Assembly: GCA_964454015.1 (NCBI GenBank)
Contig: CAYVQF010000001.1
Span: forward strand, 124,001-188,000
DNA: 64,000 bases
Origin: CAYVQF01 sp964454015
GTDB taxonomy: Bacteria; Myxococcota_A; Bradymonadia; UBA4248
Direction of reading: 5' to 3'
This document shows, one piece after another, positions 17,334 to 25,160 of the stretch. Within the stretch, counting starts at the first letter, position 1; every line of letters begins with the position of its first letter. A program made the translations under genes and the position numbers. The notes beneath the pieces are model-generated. The model was given only the letters and a program-made list of their open reading frames with translations. It ran no database searches and was not told the DNA's origin.

Positions 17334-18035
17334 ATGCGAGTGGCAGATCCGGAATGGGAAGAGTTGCAGGCGAAGCCTTTTGGGGCGTGGATCCCCAAAG
17401 CCGATTTGATGTATCGCAGCGCTGAGCTGAGGCGGATGATGGAGCTCGGTGCGCGGCTCGACTTTACGCGGCCGGCGGAGGTGGAGGTGGGGTCGAATCG
17501 GGGGCGTTTCTTGGCGGGTTTGTGCCAGGCGCGCCGGGAGACCCACTTTTTTGGGCTCGAGCTCAAGCGCGGGTTGTGTCAGGTGGCGCAGCGCCGGCTT
17601 GACAGGGCAGGTCTGCACAATGGGAAGGTGATCAACGGCGACGCGCGTTTGGCCTTGCCCATTCTCTTTGGAGAGGCGTCGCTGTCAGCGATCTACGTGC
17701 TTTTTCCTGACCCGTGGTGGAAGAAGCGCCACGCGAAGCGGCGCTTGCTCGACGAGTCCTTTTTGACGATGGCGCGCTGGCTGCTTTGCGACGGTGGGGT
17801 GCTGGTGGTCAAGAGTGACGTTGGGTCTTACATCCACGAGGTGAGCGCGGCGTTGCAGGGTGACAGTGGCTATGCGTTGCTGCCGGTGGCCGAGGTTCCG
17901 GGAGCGGAGACGTGGGCGTTGAGCACGCGGGAGCGGCATTGTGTAGAGGATGGTCTGCCGATCTACAGTGTGTGCGCGCGTTTGGTGCGGCGTTGGGAAC
18001 CAGGTGAGGAGACAGGGGTGCTGCGAGAGGCCTGA
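17334..18035 (+). CDS. trmB: tRNA (guanine-N7-)-methyltransferase
   Basis: A 233-residue Rossmann-fold methyltransferase that makes m7G46 in the tRNA variable loop. The AdoMet site is VEVGSNRGRFLAGLC (about residues 49-63). The family motif FPDPWWKKRHAKRRLL follows, with its essential Asp, then GGVLVVKSDVGSYIHEV. The Gly-rich loop reads GSNRG where the usual form is GCGKG. The start is the ATG at 17334. The gene converges on the TPR-kinase gene with only 11 bp between stops. Confidence 0.92.
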   Translation: MRVADPEWEELQAKPFGAWIPKADLMYRSAELRRMMELGARLDFTRPAEVEVGSNRGRFLAGLCQARRETHFFGLELKRGLCQVAQRRLDRAGLHNGKVINGDARLALPILFGEASLSAIYVLFPDPWWKKRHAKRRLLDESFLTMARWLLCDGGVLVVKSDVGSYIHEVSAALQGDSGYALLPVAEVPGAETWALSTRERHCVEDGLPIYSVCARLVRRWEPGEETGVLREA

Positions 18036-18046
18036 GGGTGGCGCGG

Positions 18047-20461
18047 CTATGCTTGTAGGCTACGGATATCTTTGATGATATCGTTACAGGAGCCGTAGCG
18101 ATCTTTGGGAGCTTTGCGCATGCACTTGAGGATGATGGTTTCCAGGGCGACGCCGATGGCGGGGTTGAGGGAGCGCGGCGCCGGTGGTTCCTCGTGGACG
18201 TGTTTATAGGGGAGGTCACCTTTGAAGAAGGGGACGGTTCCCGTGGCCAGCTCAAACATGGTGACGCCGAGGCTGTAGAGGTCGGAGCGGTGGTCCAGCT
18301 CGTTGCCCAAGATTTGCTCGGGTGACATGTAGAATGGCGTGCCGATGGCTTGGGTGTGATCGTTCTGGGTTTCGGTGAGGACTTTGGCGAGGCCGAAGTC
18401 GAGGATTTTGAGAGAGCGGTCGGTCCGGGCGAGCATGATGTTGCCGCTCTTGATGTCGCGGTGGACGACGCTGCGGTCATGGGCGTACTGGAGTCCCCGG
18501 CAGGCGTGGGCCAGGATTTGGAGGATGAACTTCTCCGGGAGGGGTCCTTCTTTGGAGACGATTTGTTTGAGGGTTTTGCCCTCGATGTACTCCATGGCGA
18601 GATAGACTTCGCCGTCAGGCAGGCGTCCGATATCGAAGATGGTGACGATGTTGGGGTGCTGGAGCTGGGCGGCGGCACGGGCTTCGCGGAGGAAGTACTC
18701 TTTGGCGGTGTCGTTGTCGCGGAGCTGTTTGCTGAGCACCTTGAGGGCGACGGTCCGCGAGAGGAGGATGTCGTGTGCCTGGTAGACGATGCCCATGCCT
18801 CCGCGTGCGATTTCCTCGATGATTTCGAAGCGTTGTTGTGCTTGCGGTGCGGCGGGCACGGACATGGGCGTTGGGGGCGAGAAGGTGCCGCTCATGGGCC
18901 GGTGGGGCACGGGTGACGAGGCTTCGATGGGGACGAGGCGCGGGTTCGAGGGTCGGGCGCGTCTCTTGAGCATGGCCGAGGGGGCGCGGTTGGTGATGCC
19001 GTCCGAGCCGACGGCCTTGTTGGCAGGCGCGGCGGCGAGCTGGCCAATGCGGACCGCGACATCGCGGTAGGCCGGATCGACACGCATGACCTGTTGAAAG
19101 GTCTGGGTGGCGTTGGCTGGGTCGCCTTGGTTTTCGAGGCAGCGCCCCATTTTGTAGAGGAGCTGGATGTTGGAAGCGTTGGGGTCTGAGTCGCCAAAGG
19201 CGTTGCGGTAGGCGTGGTAGGCGGCGTTGTGTTGCTTGCGGCGCCAGAGGACGTCGCCTTGGAGCTCCATGGCTTCCTGGTAGCGGGGGTCACTGGGTTC
19301 GACGCGCTTGAGGGCCTCGACGGATTCGTCGAGTTTTTCGAGTGAGACGAGGATGCGCCCGACCCGATAGAAGTCTTCCATGGAGGCCGAGGCTCGCAGC
19401 TCTCCGGCGTGGTCGTTCAGTTTGGCGAAGAGTTCAGCGGCGCGGGCGTAGGCCTTGCCGGCCTCGTAAGCTTTGGCAGCCTTCTCGAGGTCGCCGCCTT
19501 TTTCGTAGAGTTCGGCGGCGCGGATGAACTTCTTCATGCGGATGAAGAGTACGGCCGCTTTGGCAGGCTGTTGGAGATCGATGTAGATATCGGCGGCGCG
19601 TTCGAGGAGGCCAGCGTTGATCAGGAGGGCTGCTGCTTGTTCGGAGTCCCCTTCCATGAGCAGGGCTCTGGCCCGCGCTTGGGCCGCTTGGCTTGGCATG
19701 GCGGCGCTGTCGTAGTGGGCCGCGGCTTCGTGAAAGTTGTTGGCATCTTCGAAGAGTTTGGCGGCGTCGGCGTAGCGTCCCGATTGGGCGAGGGCTTTAG
19801 CCGCTTCGTCGGGGTAGCCGGCTTTGAGATAGAGCTGGAGGCCGCGTTCGAAGCCGTCGGGGGTGGAGATGTAGTGTTGGGCGGCTTGAGCAGCCATGGC
19901 GCGAGTGGCACCGATGAGCTTGAGGTTTCCGCGGGCGATGTCGAACTCGATGTCGAAGGCCTGGGCGAACATCTCCATCTGATTGGTGGTGTCCCCTGCG
20001 TCTTGAAAGGCTTTGGCGGCTTTGAGGTGCTGGCCGAGCTCCTGGTAGAGTTCGCCGGCTTTGCGGTAGAAGGTGCCGCGGGCGTAGTAATCAGCCGCTC
20101 TCTCTTTGAGGCCTGCGGCTAGCATTTCGAGGGCTGCTGCCTCGAACTGTCCCATCTCACCCCAGATTTCACCGGCGCGGACGCGGTTGCCGGCTTTCTT
20201 GTAGAGGGCGATGGCGCGGGCGCCGTTGCCAGCGAGCTCCTGCGCTTCGGCAGCGCGGGCGGGATTGCGCGCTTCCGAGAAATAGACGGCGGCGGCTTCG
20301 TAATGGGCGTTCTGGAAGAGCAGCTCGCCGGCGGCGAGAAAGTCGCCGTCCTGATGTAGCTTGCGCACTTGCTTGCGCAGATCCCCTGACAAACCCTTCA
20401 GGTTGGGTTCGTCGTTACGACCCAGCAGAGACTTGAAGATGGAGGCTACTACAAAAACCAC
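18047..20461 (-). CDS. TPR-containing Ser/Thr protein kinase with the kinase domain at the C-terminus
   Basis: An 804-residue protein. Residues about 35-460 are built of many short helical repeats of TPR type (for example AAELYEKGGDLEKAAKAYEA and AYARAAELFAKL), so regular that the region looks like a long solenoid. A Pro/Ser-rich linker at about 480-540 leads to a Hanks-type kinase, about 540-804, that reaches the end of the protein. Its motifs are IARGGMGIVYQAHD, the Lys in VALKVLSK, HRDIKSGNIM, LDFGLAK and MSPEQILG, so it should be active. There is no membrane helix after the kinase, unlike most PknB-type kinases. The start is GTG at 20461, with no obvious ribosome binding site. A radical SAM gene diverges 264 bp away. 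Substrate unknown. Confidence 0.9.
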   Translation of the reverse strand: MVFVVASIFKSLLGRNDEPNLKGLSGDLRKQVRKLHQDGDFLAAGELLFQNAHYEAAAVYFSEARNPARAAEAQELAGNGARAIALYKKAGNRVRAGEIWGEMGQFEAAALEMLAAGLKERAADYYARGTFYRKAGELYQELGQHLKAAKAFQDAGDTTNQMEMFAQAFDIEFDIARGNLKLIGATRAMAAQAAQHYISTPDGFERGLQLYLKAGYPDEAAKALAQSGRYADAAKLFEDANNFHEAAAHYDSAAMPSQAAQARARALLMEGDSEQAAALLINAGLLERAADIYIDLQQPAKAAVLFIRMKKFIRAAELYEKGGDLEKAAKAYEAGKAYARAAELFAKLNDHAGELRASASMEDFYRVGRILVSLEKLDESVEALKRVEPSDPRYQEAMELQGDVLWRRKQHNAAYHAYRNAFGDSDPNASNIQLLYKMGRCLENQGDPANATQTFQQVMRVDPAYRDVAVRIGQLAAAPANKAVGSDGITNRAPSAMLKRRARPSNPRLVPIEASSPVPHRPMSGTFSPPTPMSVPAAPQAQQRFEIIEEIARGGMGIVYQAHDILLSRTVALKVLSKQLRDNDTAKEYFLREARAAAQLQHPNIVTIFDIGRLPDGEVYLAMEYIEGKTLKQIVSKEGPLPEKFILQILAHACRGLQYAHDRSVVHRDIKSGNIMLARTDRSLKILDFGLAKVLTETQNDHTQAIGTPFYMSPEQILGNELDHRSDLYSLGVTMFELATGTVPFFKGDLPYKHVHEEPPAPRSLNPAIGVALETIILKCMRKAPKDRYGSCNDIIKDIRSLQA

Positions 20462-20725
20462 CTAAACGTACCAAAAGCGTCCGCATACTGTCACGATGGG
20501 AGAGGTGCCACACAAGCCACAAGCGCCGGGGCCTGTCAACACGACTAGGGCACCACAAATCAATAGCAATGATGCGTCAGTGGCGTCAACCCCGAGCGAG
20601 GGCTCCTTTCCTGTTGGGTTGGTCTTGCGGGTGGGGGAAGGGCGAGGCAAGATGCTGGAGATTCAAGCCGCAGCGGTGGGCGCGTGGTGCGTCGCTTGGG
20701 GAGAAGAGGCGAAGGTAGGGCGAGT

Positions 20726-21817
20726 ATGTTGGCACTATTCGAGGAGCGAGGTTTTCGTCTGCGGCGCTGCACCTGGGAGCTGACCTTGGCGTGTGATCTG
20801 CGCTGCGGCCACTGCGGTTCGCGGGCCGGCCGGCCGCGGGCTGATGAGCTGAGCACGGACGAGGCCTTTACAGTCTGCGACGATTTGGCGCGTCTGGGCT
20901 GCCGTGCGGTGACCTTGGCGGGTGGCGAGCCGACTTTGCGCGACGACTGGCCGCAATTGGTCGCTCGCCTGCGGGGACATGGGATGAAAGTCTCCATGCT
21001 TTCCAATGGCTTTGGCTGGGGTGCCGAGCAGACGGCTCGAGCTCTGCAGGCAGGGGTGAGTCAAGGGGCCTTCAGTCTGGACGGTATGGAAGAGGCGCAT
21101 GATGCCAACCGCGCGCCTGGCTCTTTTGCCAAGGTGTGCGCGGCCATCAAGGCGTGCCGGGAGGCGGGTCTGCGGGTGTCGATCGTGACCCATGTGACCC
21201 GGGCCAACATGGGGGACCTGCGGGCCATGCAGGGGCTGTTGTCCTTTTATGGGGTGAGCAATTGGCAACTTCAACAGGGCGTGCCCATTGGCAACCTCTC
21301 GGAGCACCGCGAGCGGGTGCTGGACAAAGCGGACATTCTGGTTTTGGTGCCACTCATGGCGGAGCTGGCGCGCCTTGGCGGACCGCGCTTGGTGGCTGGC
21401 GACAACCTCGGTTACTACGGGCCACACGAGATCGACATTCGCGGCGGGAAGCGCTTCCGTTTGCCCTTTTGGTTGGGATGCCGGGCTGGGATCGAGGTCG
21501 TAGGCATAGAGAGCCATGGCGACGTAAAGGGTTGTCTCTCGCTGCCCTCTTCCCGTAATGGGCGGAGGGATTTCATCGAGGGCAACGTTCGGGAGCGGTC
21601 CTTGTGGGACATTTGGCGTGATCCCGCGTCGTTTTCTTTCAATCGGACCTTCGACCTGGCCGAGCTTCAAGGCGATTGTGCTGGATGTGAGTACGGTGAG
21701 ATCTGTCGCGGTGGGTGTACGCTGACCTCAGTGGGCTTTGCCGACCGGCGACGTTCTTTCCCCAACTGTTACCATGCGGCGGCGCGCGCCGCGGCCTCAG
21801 AAGAGGGGGATGGGTGA
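20726..21817 (+). CDS. Radical SAM protein with SPASM-type C-terminal cluster region
   Basis: A 363-residue protein. The AdoMet [4Fe-4S] site is CDLRCGHC, with Cys at residues 23, 27 and 30, followed by TLAGGEPTLRDDWPQL, which is the GGEP motif. The C-terminal part holds extra Cys: one in LGCRAGIEVVG, one in KGCLSLPSS, and CAGCEYGEICRGGC ending in NCYHAAARA, the arrangement of SPASM domains that bind auxiliary Fe-S clusters. Such proteins modify peptides (sactipeptides, mycofactocin, quinone precursors) or act as sulfatase maturases. No adjacent sulfatase or clear precursor peptide is seen. The ATG at 20726 is chosen because residues before the Cys motif then match the usual spacing. Confidence 0.88.
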   Translation: MLALFEERGFRLRRCTWELTLACDLRCGHCGSRAGRPRADELSTDEAFTVCDDLARLGCRAVTLAGGEPTLRDDWPQLVARLRGHGMKVSMLSNGFGWGAEQTARALQAGVSQGAFSLDGMEEAHDANRAPGSFAKVCAAIKACREAGLRVSIVTHVTRANMGDLRAMQGLLSFYGVSNWQLQQGVPIGNLSEHRERVLDKADILVLVPLMAELARLGGPRLVAGDNLGYYGPHEIDIRGGKRFRLPFWLGCRAGIEVVGIESHGDVKGCLSLPSSRNGRRDFIEGNVRERSLWDIWRDPASFSFNRTFDLAELQGDCAGCEYGEICRGGCTLTSVGFADRRRSFPNCYHAAARAAASEEGDG

Positions 21818-21839
21818 GGCCGGTGCGCAGAGAGACGTC

Positions 21840-22316
21840 ATGACTTTTGAGCGCACCTTGTCGCAGGAAGCCTTAGGGATCTTGGCGGTGGACCTCGGTT
21901 TGCGGGCGGGCTTCGCGTTTCTGAGCGTGGCAGGAGAGGTGTTGTGGTGCCGCTCCCAGCATTTTGCCAACCGCAGTGCCATCGGGCGGGCGAGCTGGGG
22001 CGTGTTGCAGTCATGCCCGGCGGCGGGTTGGGTGGTGGTGGAAGGGGAGCGGGCTTTGGCCAACGCGTGGCGCCGAGCTGCGTTGAAGCGGGGGCTTGGT
22101 TTTTGCCGGGTCGACGCGGGGCAATGGCGGGCAGAGCGTTGGCCGCAGGGGGCGCAGCGTTCGGGAGCGTGGGCCAAAGCGCAGGCGGTGCAGGAGGCGA
22201 CGGCGTTGCTGCGGCGGCAGGGACGACCTGCCGTACAGCCCTTGCGACACGATACGGCGGAGGCGGTGTTGATCGGTCTGTGGTTCGCGGGTCAGTTGGC
22301 TTCTGCGTCAGGGTGA
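21840..22316 (+). CDS. RuvC/RNase H-fold nuclease-like protein
   Basis: A 158-residue protein of RuvC size. Residues about 11-25 read LGILAVDLGLRAGFAF, the first strand with an Asp and a Gly turn. A later strand carries Glu (VVVEGERALANA), and the C-terminal helix carries HDTAEAVLIGLW, comparable to the Asp-x-x-Asp-Ala motif of RuvC resolvases. The acidic residues needed for a metal site are therefore all present. It could be a Holliday-junction resolvase-like or other structure-specific nuclease; a dead ASKHA relative is the alternative. The ATG at 21840 follows the radical SAM stop by 22 bp. The 3' end overlaps the convergent mscS by 25 bp. The standard ruvABC neighbours are absent. Confidence 0.6.
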   Translation: MTFERTLSQEALGILAVDLGLRAGFAFLSVAGEVLWCRSQHFANRSAIGRASWGVLQSCPAAGWVVVEGERALANAWRRAALKRGLGFCRVDAGQWRAERWPQGAQRSGAWAKAQAVQEATALLRRQGRPAVQPLRHDTAEAVLIGLWFAGQLASASG

Positions 22317-23155
22317 GCTTCGGCGGCGGGAGGCAGGGCGTTGGCACCCGTGGCGGGGTGATGAAAGAGCGTGCGGTGGGGGAAGGGGATTTCCATCCCA
22401 GCCGCGTCGAGGGCCGCTTTGATGGTCTCCCGCAGGCGACCAAGGGTTTCGATGTAGTCCTCCCGCCGTGCCCAGACCCGGACCTCGAGGCTCTGCTCAG
22501 ATTCGCCGAATTGGGTGAAGAAGACTTGGGGCGGTGGTTCGGCCAGACACTTGGGGTGTTCAGCGAGGGCCTGGAGGATGGCTTGGCGCGCAGCGGCGAC
22601 GTCGCAGCGGTAAGCGATGCCGACGAGGATGCTCATGCGGCGGATGGGAAAACGGGTGTAGTTGATGATCTCGGCCTTGATGAGTGCGTCGTTGGGGACG
22701 CGGACGAAGAGGTTGTCAGCGGTCTGAAGCTTGACCGAGAGGAGATCGATGGCGAGGACCGTGCCGGTGGAGGTCCCGACTTGGATGAAATCGCCGACAT
22801 CGAAGCTGCGCTCGCCCATGAGAAAGAGGCCCGCGATGAGGTTGGAGGCTGACGTCTGGGAGGCGAAGCCGATGGCGACGGTGAGGATGCCGGCGGCGCC
22901 GAGGATGACCGAGAGATCGAAGCCGAGCTCACGCAGGGCTGTGAAGAAGATGAGGCCGTGCAGCGCGTAGGAGATGACCCGTTGGAAAATCTGGTGATGG
23001 GGCAGGCTGAGGCGTTTGGAGAGGAAGGTGCCGAAGGCGCGGGTGGCGATCCTGATGACGGGGAGGCCGATGGCCAAGATGAGCATACCGCGGAGTACGG
23101 CGGTGAAGGCATCGGTGGCCACGAAGGCGAGGAGCCAATTCCAAAGATTTTGCAT
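22292..23155 (-). CDS. mscS: Small-conductance mechanosensitive channel, MscS family
   Basis: A 287-residue protein that opens under membrane tension to let solutes out during osmotic downshift. Three membrane helices lie at about residues 18-110, the third being the pore helix with Gly/Ala packing (SVILGAAGILTVAIGFASQ). The beta domain follows with FDVGDFIQVGTSTGTVLAIDLLSVKL and VRVPNDALIKAEIINYTRFPIRR, both family hallmarks. The C-terminal alpha/beta domain ends in a Pro/Ala/Glu-rich tail. It sits 29 bp downstream of the probable DUF432 gene on the same strand, which looks like a two-gene operon. Confidence 0.94.
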   Translation of the reverse strand: MQNLWNWLLAFVATDAFTAVLRGMLILAIGLPVIRIATRAFGTFLSKRLSLPHHQIFQRVISYALHGLIFFTALRELGFDLSVILGAAGILTVAIGFASQTSASNLIAGLFLMGERSFDVGDFIQVGTSTGTVLAIDLLSVKLQTADNLFVRVPNDALIKAEIINYTRFPIRRMSILVGIAYRCDVAAARQAILQALAEHPKCLAEPPPQVFFTQFGESEQSLEVRVWARREDYIETLGRLRETIKAALDAAGMEIPFPHRTLFHHPATGANALPPAAEAHPDAEAN

Positions 23156-23184
23156 GGTCGGTGCTCAACGATGGAGGAGGGTGG

Positions 23185-23982
23185 CTAGGCAAAGAGTCCG
23201 GCGAAGACCCGGCGAAAGGTGTTGCCAATGAGTGGTTCCTGCGGCGGCGCCACGCGGGTGGCTTGCGGAGTTGCTGCAGGTGGTCCGGCTTCGAGCCGCA
23301 GAGAGACACTCCCGTCGGCTTCGCGCACGGCGGTCACGTCTTGGGTCCAGAGCTGGCCATGGTCGTTGGCGTAGAGGGCGAGGTTGCGCAGGGGGACCTT
23401 GATGCGTTCAAAGCGCATGGCATCGGCCGTGAGGTTGCGCAGGGTCAAGGCGGTCAATGCGCGGGCCGGGTTGAGTGGCATGGGATCGGAAGAGAGCAGG
23501 GCGCGGGTTCTATTGAAGTAACACAGCTCACCTTCGCGGGTATTGGGACCTAGCCATGCTTGTTGGGGTGTGGAGGTGGGGATCTCGGCCAACAATTGCG
23601 GTGGATCATCCGTCAGGAGCCGAAGCCAGACGGGGGAGGAGGTGTGCAGGGTGACCTCCTCACCCGTAACCAGGGTGAATGGGGCTTGGGGGCGAACCAA
23701 GATGGCCTTGTCGGGCAGTCCGGGGACAAGGTGAATGCGGGGGAAGGTGGTGCGGAAGCCAAAACGCAGGATGTCTTGCGCGGCCGCGGGCAAGGCGTCA
23801 CCGCATTGGTAGCGCACGAGGGTGTCGTTGAAGGGGTTGTTGTCGCTGTGGGTGGCGAGGGTCCACTCTTGGGGGCGGCGCAGGAGGCCGAGGGTGAGTG
23901 GCCCAATCTGCCACAAGCAGGCAGTGTTGAGGGGTACGTCGAAGGTGCCCCACCATTTCAGGTCATTGGGATCAGAAGTCAT
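23185..23982 (-). CDS. Probable DUF432-family protein, partner of MscS
   Basis: A 265-residue soluble protein without signal peptide or membrane helix. It is rich in beta strands, with an early WQIGPLTLGLLRRPQEW that resembles the start of DUF432 proteins. Central stretches such as PFTLVTGEEVTLHTSSPVWL look like a sandwich domain. A conserved-looking LCYFNRTRALLSSDPMPLNPA follows. Other bacteria, as I recall, also carry DUF432 genes next to mscS, which supports the assignment, but I could not check this. The likely job is to modulate or accompany the channel. The gene precedes mscS with a 29 bp gap. Confidence 0.6.
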   Translation of the reverse strand: MTSDPNDLKWWGTFDVPLNTACLWQIGPLTLGLLRRPQEWTLATHSDNNPFNDTLVRYQCGDALPAAAQDILRFGFRTTFPRIHLVPGLPDKAILVRPQAPFTLVTGEEVTLHTSSPVWLRLLTDDPPQLLAEIPTSTPQQAWLGPNTREGELCYFNRTRALLSSDPMPLNPARALTALTLRNLTADAMRFERIKVPLRNLALYANDHGQLWTQDVTAVREADGSVSLRLEAGPPAATPQATRVAPPQEPLIGNTFRRVFAGLFA

Positions 23983-24217
23983 GGGTCGTGCTCGTGGGCG
24001 GGTAGCGGGTGGCGGTGTGCTCAGGGGATTGCCGAGCCACCTCTGGGGGTCTACACTTTTGGGTGCCTCGTGTCATGGCACTTGGCGTTGGGGGCTGCGT
24101 TTTACGGTTGCGCTGGATCGTGGCTTCTGCTAGGAGCCCACGAGCAGCAGCGTGGGGTGTGAGATGGTGCGGTCCTTTGGCCGCCGTGACCCAAGAAATC
24201 AAGAGGAGGCCGTTGCA

Positions 24218-25054
24218 ATGGCGAAGCGCAAGCGCGGAGAGGCGGACCCGCAGAGCGATGAGCTCGATGACGACCTTGGTGTGGATGTGGAAGACGTTCT
24301 CGATGAAGAGGAAGAGGACGACGACGAAGAACGCGATGAGTATGAAGAAGAAGAAGATGACTTAGAGGTATGGCGCGCCCTGGAAGAGGAGGAGGAGCGG
24401 GCGGCGACGTTGGCCTTCATCTTTGCCGAGGAGCTGGGCTACAGCCCGGACTATGATTGGGATGGTCTGCCGGAGGTGGAGCGCGAGCGCCACGAAGAGA
24501 TTTTATCCTATGACCGCGAGGCATTGGAGAAGCTCAGCGCCAAGCGCTTGAATGTCCTGGATCGCTGGGCAGCGGCGCAATCCTATGCTCGAGTTGGGAT
24601 GCGGGAAGCCTTTCAAGAGAGCTGCGTATCGATTCTGAAGTCGCGTCGCCGTCACGCGGCGTTGGCCTACGAGGACATTTACCTGGAGCTCATCAGCGAT
24701 TTGGCAGAGGGCAAGGACTTCGAGGAGGCCTTCGCTTATCTCGATCGCTTTCGCAAAGCCTTTCCAGATGAGGAGGAGGTCTATCAGCGGGTTCGGGGCT
24801 TACTGCTCATCGAGTCGGGTGCGATTCATGAGGGGAAGAGCATCCTCGACGAGCTGATGGCCAAGTCTTCCGACAACGGCGAGCTTCATTTGGAGATCGG
24901 TGATGATCTCCTGGCCATGGGGCATCCCGAGCTCGCCTTGCGGGTCTTGGAGCGAGGTAAAGACTTTGCTCGGCGCAACCGGGACACGGAGCTGATGACC
25001 GCTCTGGATGAGACCCGGCGCCTGGCACTGAGCCATATCGAGGCCTTCTCTTAG
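24218..25054 (+). CDS. Acidic N-terminus, TPR-like soluble protein of unknown function
   Basis: A 278-residue protein. After a basic start (AKRKRGEADP), residues about 15-60 are almost wholly Glu and Asp (for example DEEEEDDDEERDEYEEEEDD). Residues 60-278 are helical and repeat-like; the stretches ALAYEDIYLELISDLAEGKD, AFAYLDRFRKAFPDEEEVY and DELMAKSSDNGELHLEIGDD fit TPR spacing. No enzymatic motif is seen. The ATG at 24218 is chosen because AAGAGGAGG at 24201-24209 is a strong ribosome binding site; the frame is open further upstream. It stands alone, 106 bp before a lytic transglycosylase. I do not recognise a family. Confidence 0.7.
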   Translation: MAKRKRGEADPQSDELDDDLGVDVEDVLDEEEEDDDEERDEYEEEEDDLEVWRALEEEEERAATLAFIFAEELGYSPDYDWDGLPEVERERHEEILSYDREALEKLSAKRLNVLDRWAAAQSYARVGMREAFQESCVSILKSRRRHAALAYEDIYLELISDLAEGKDFEEAFAYLDRFRKAFPDEEEVYQRVRGLLLIESGAIHEGKSILDELMAKSSDNGELHLEIGDDLLAMGHPELALRVLERGKDFARRNRDTELMTALDETRRLALSHIEAFS

Positions 25055-25160
25055 TCGTCCATCGCACCCTGTCCCAGGCGCTCTCTGCCTGGAATCCTTT
25101 TTTGCCTCGGCCACGTTGTTAGGGTATGGCTGGGCAGACGGGGTGTTGCAATGGAGGACC

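Noticed and set aside
20496..20783. Short plus-strand open frame (95 codons) before the radical SAM gene, considered as a peptide precursor
   Set aside because: It overlaps the start of the radical SAM gene, has no ribosome binding site and no leader/core pattern; keep only as something to check in relatives.
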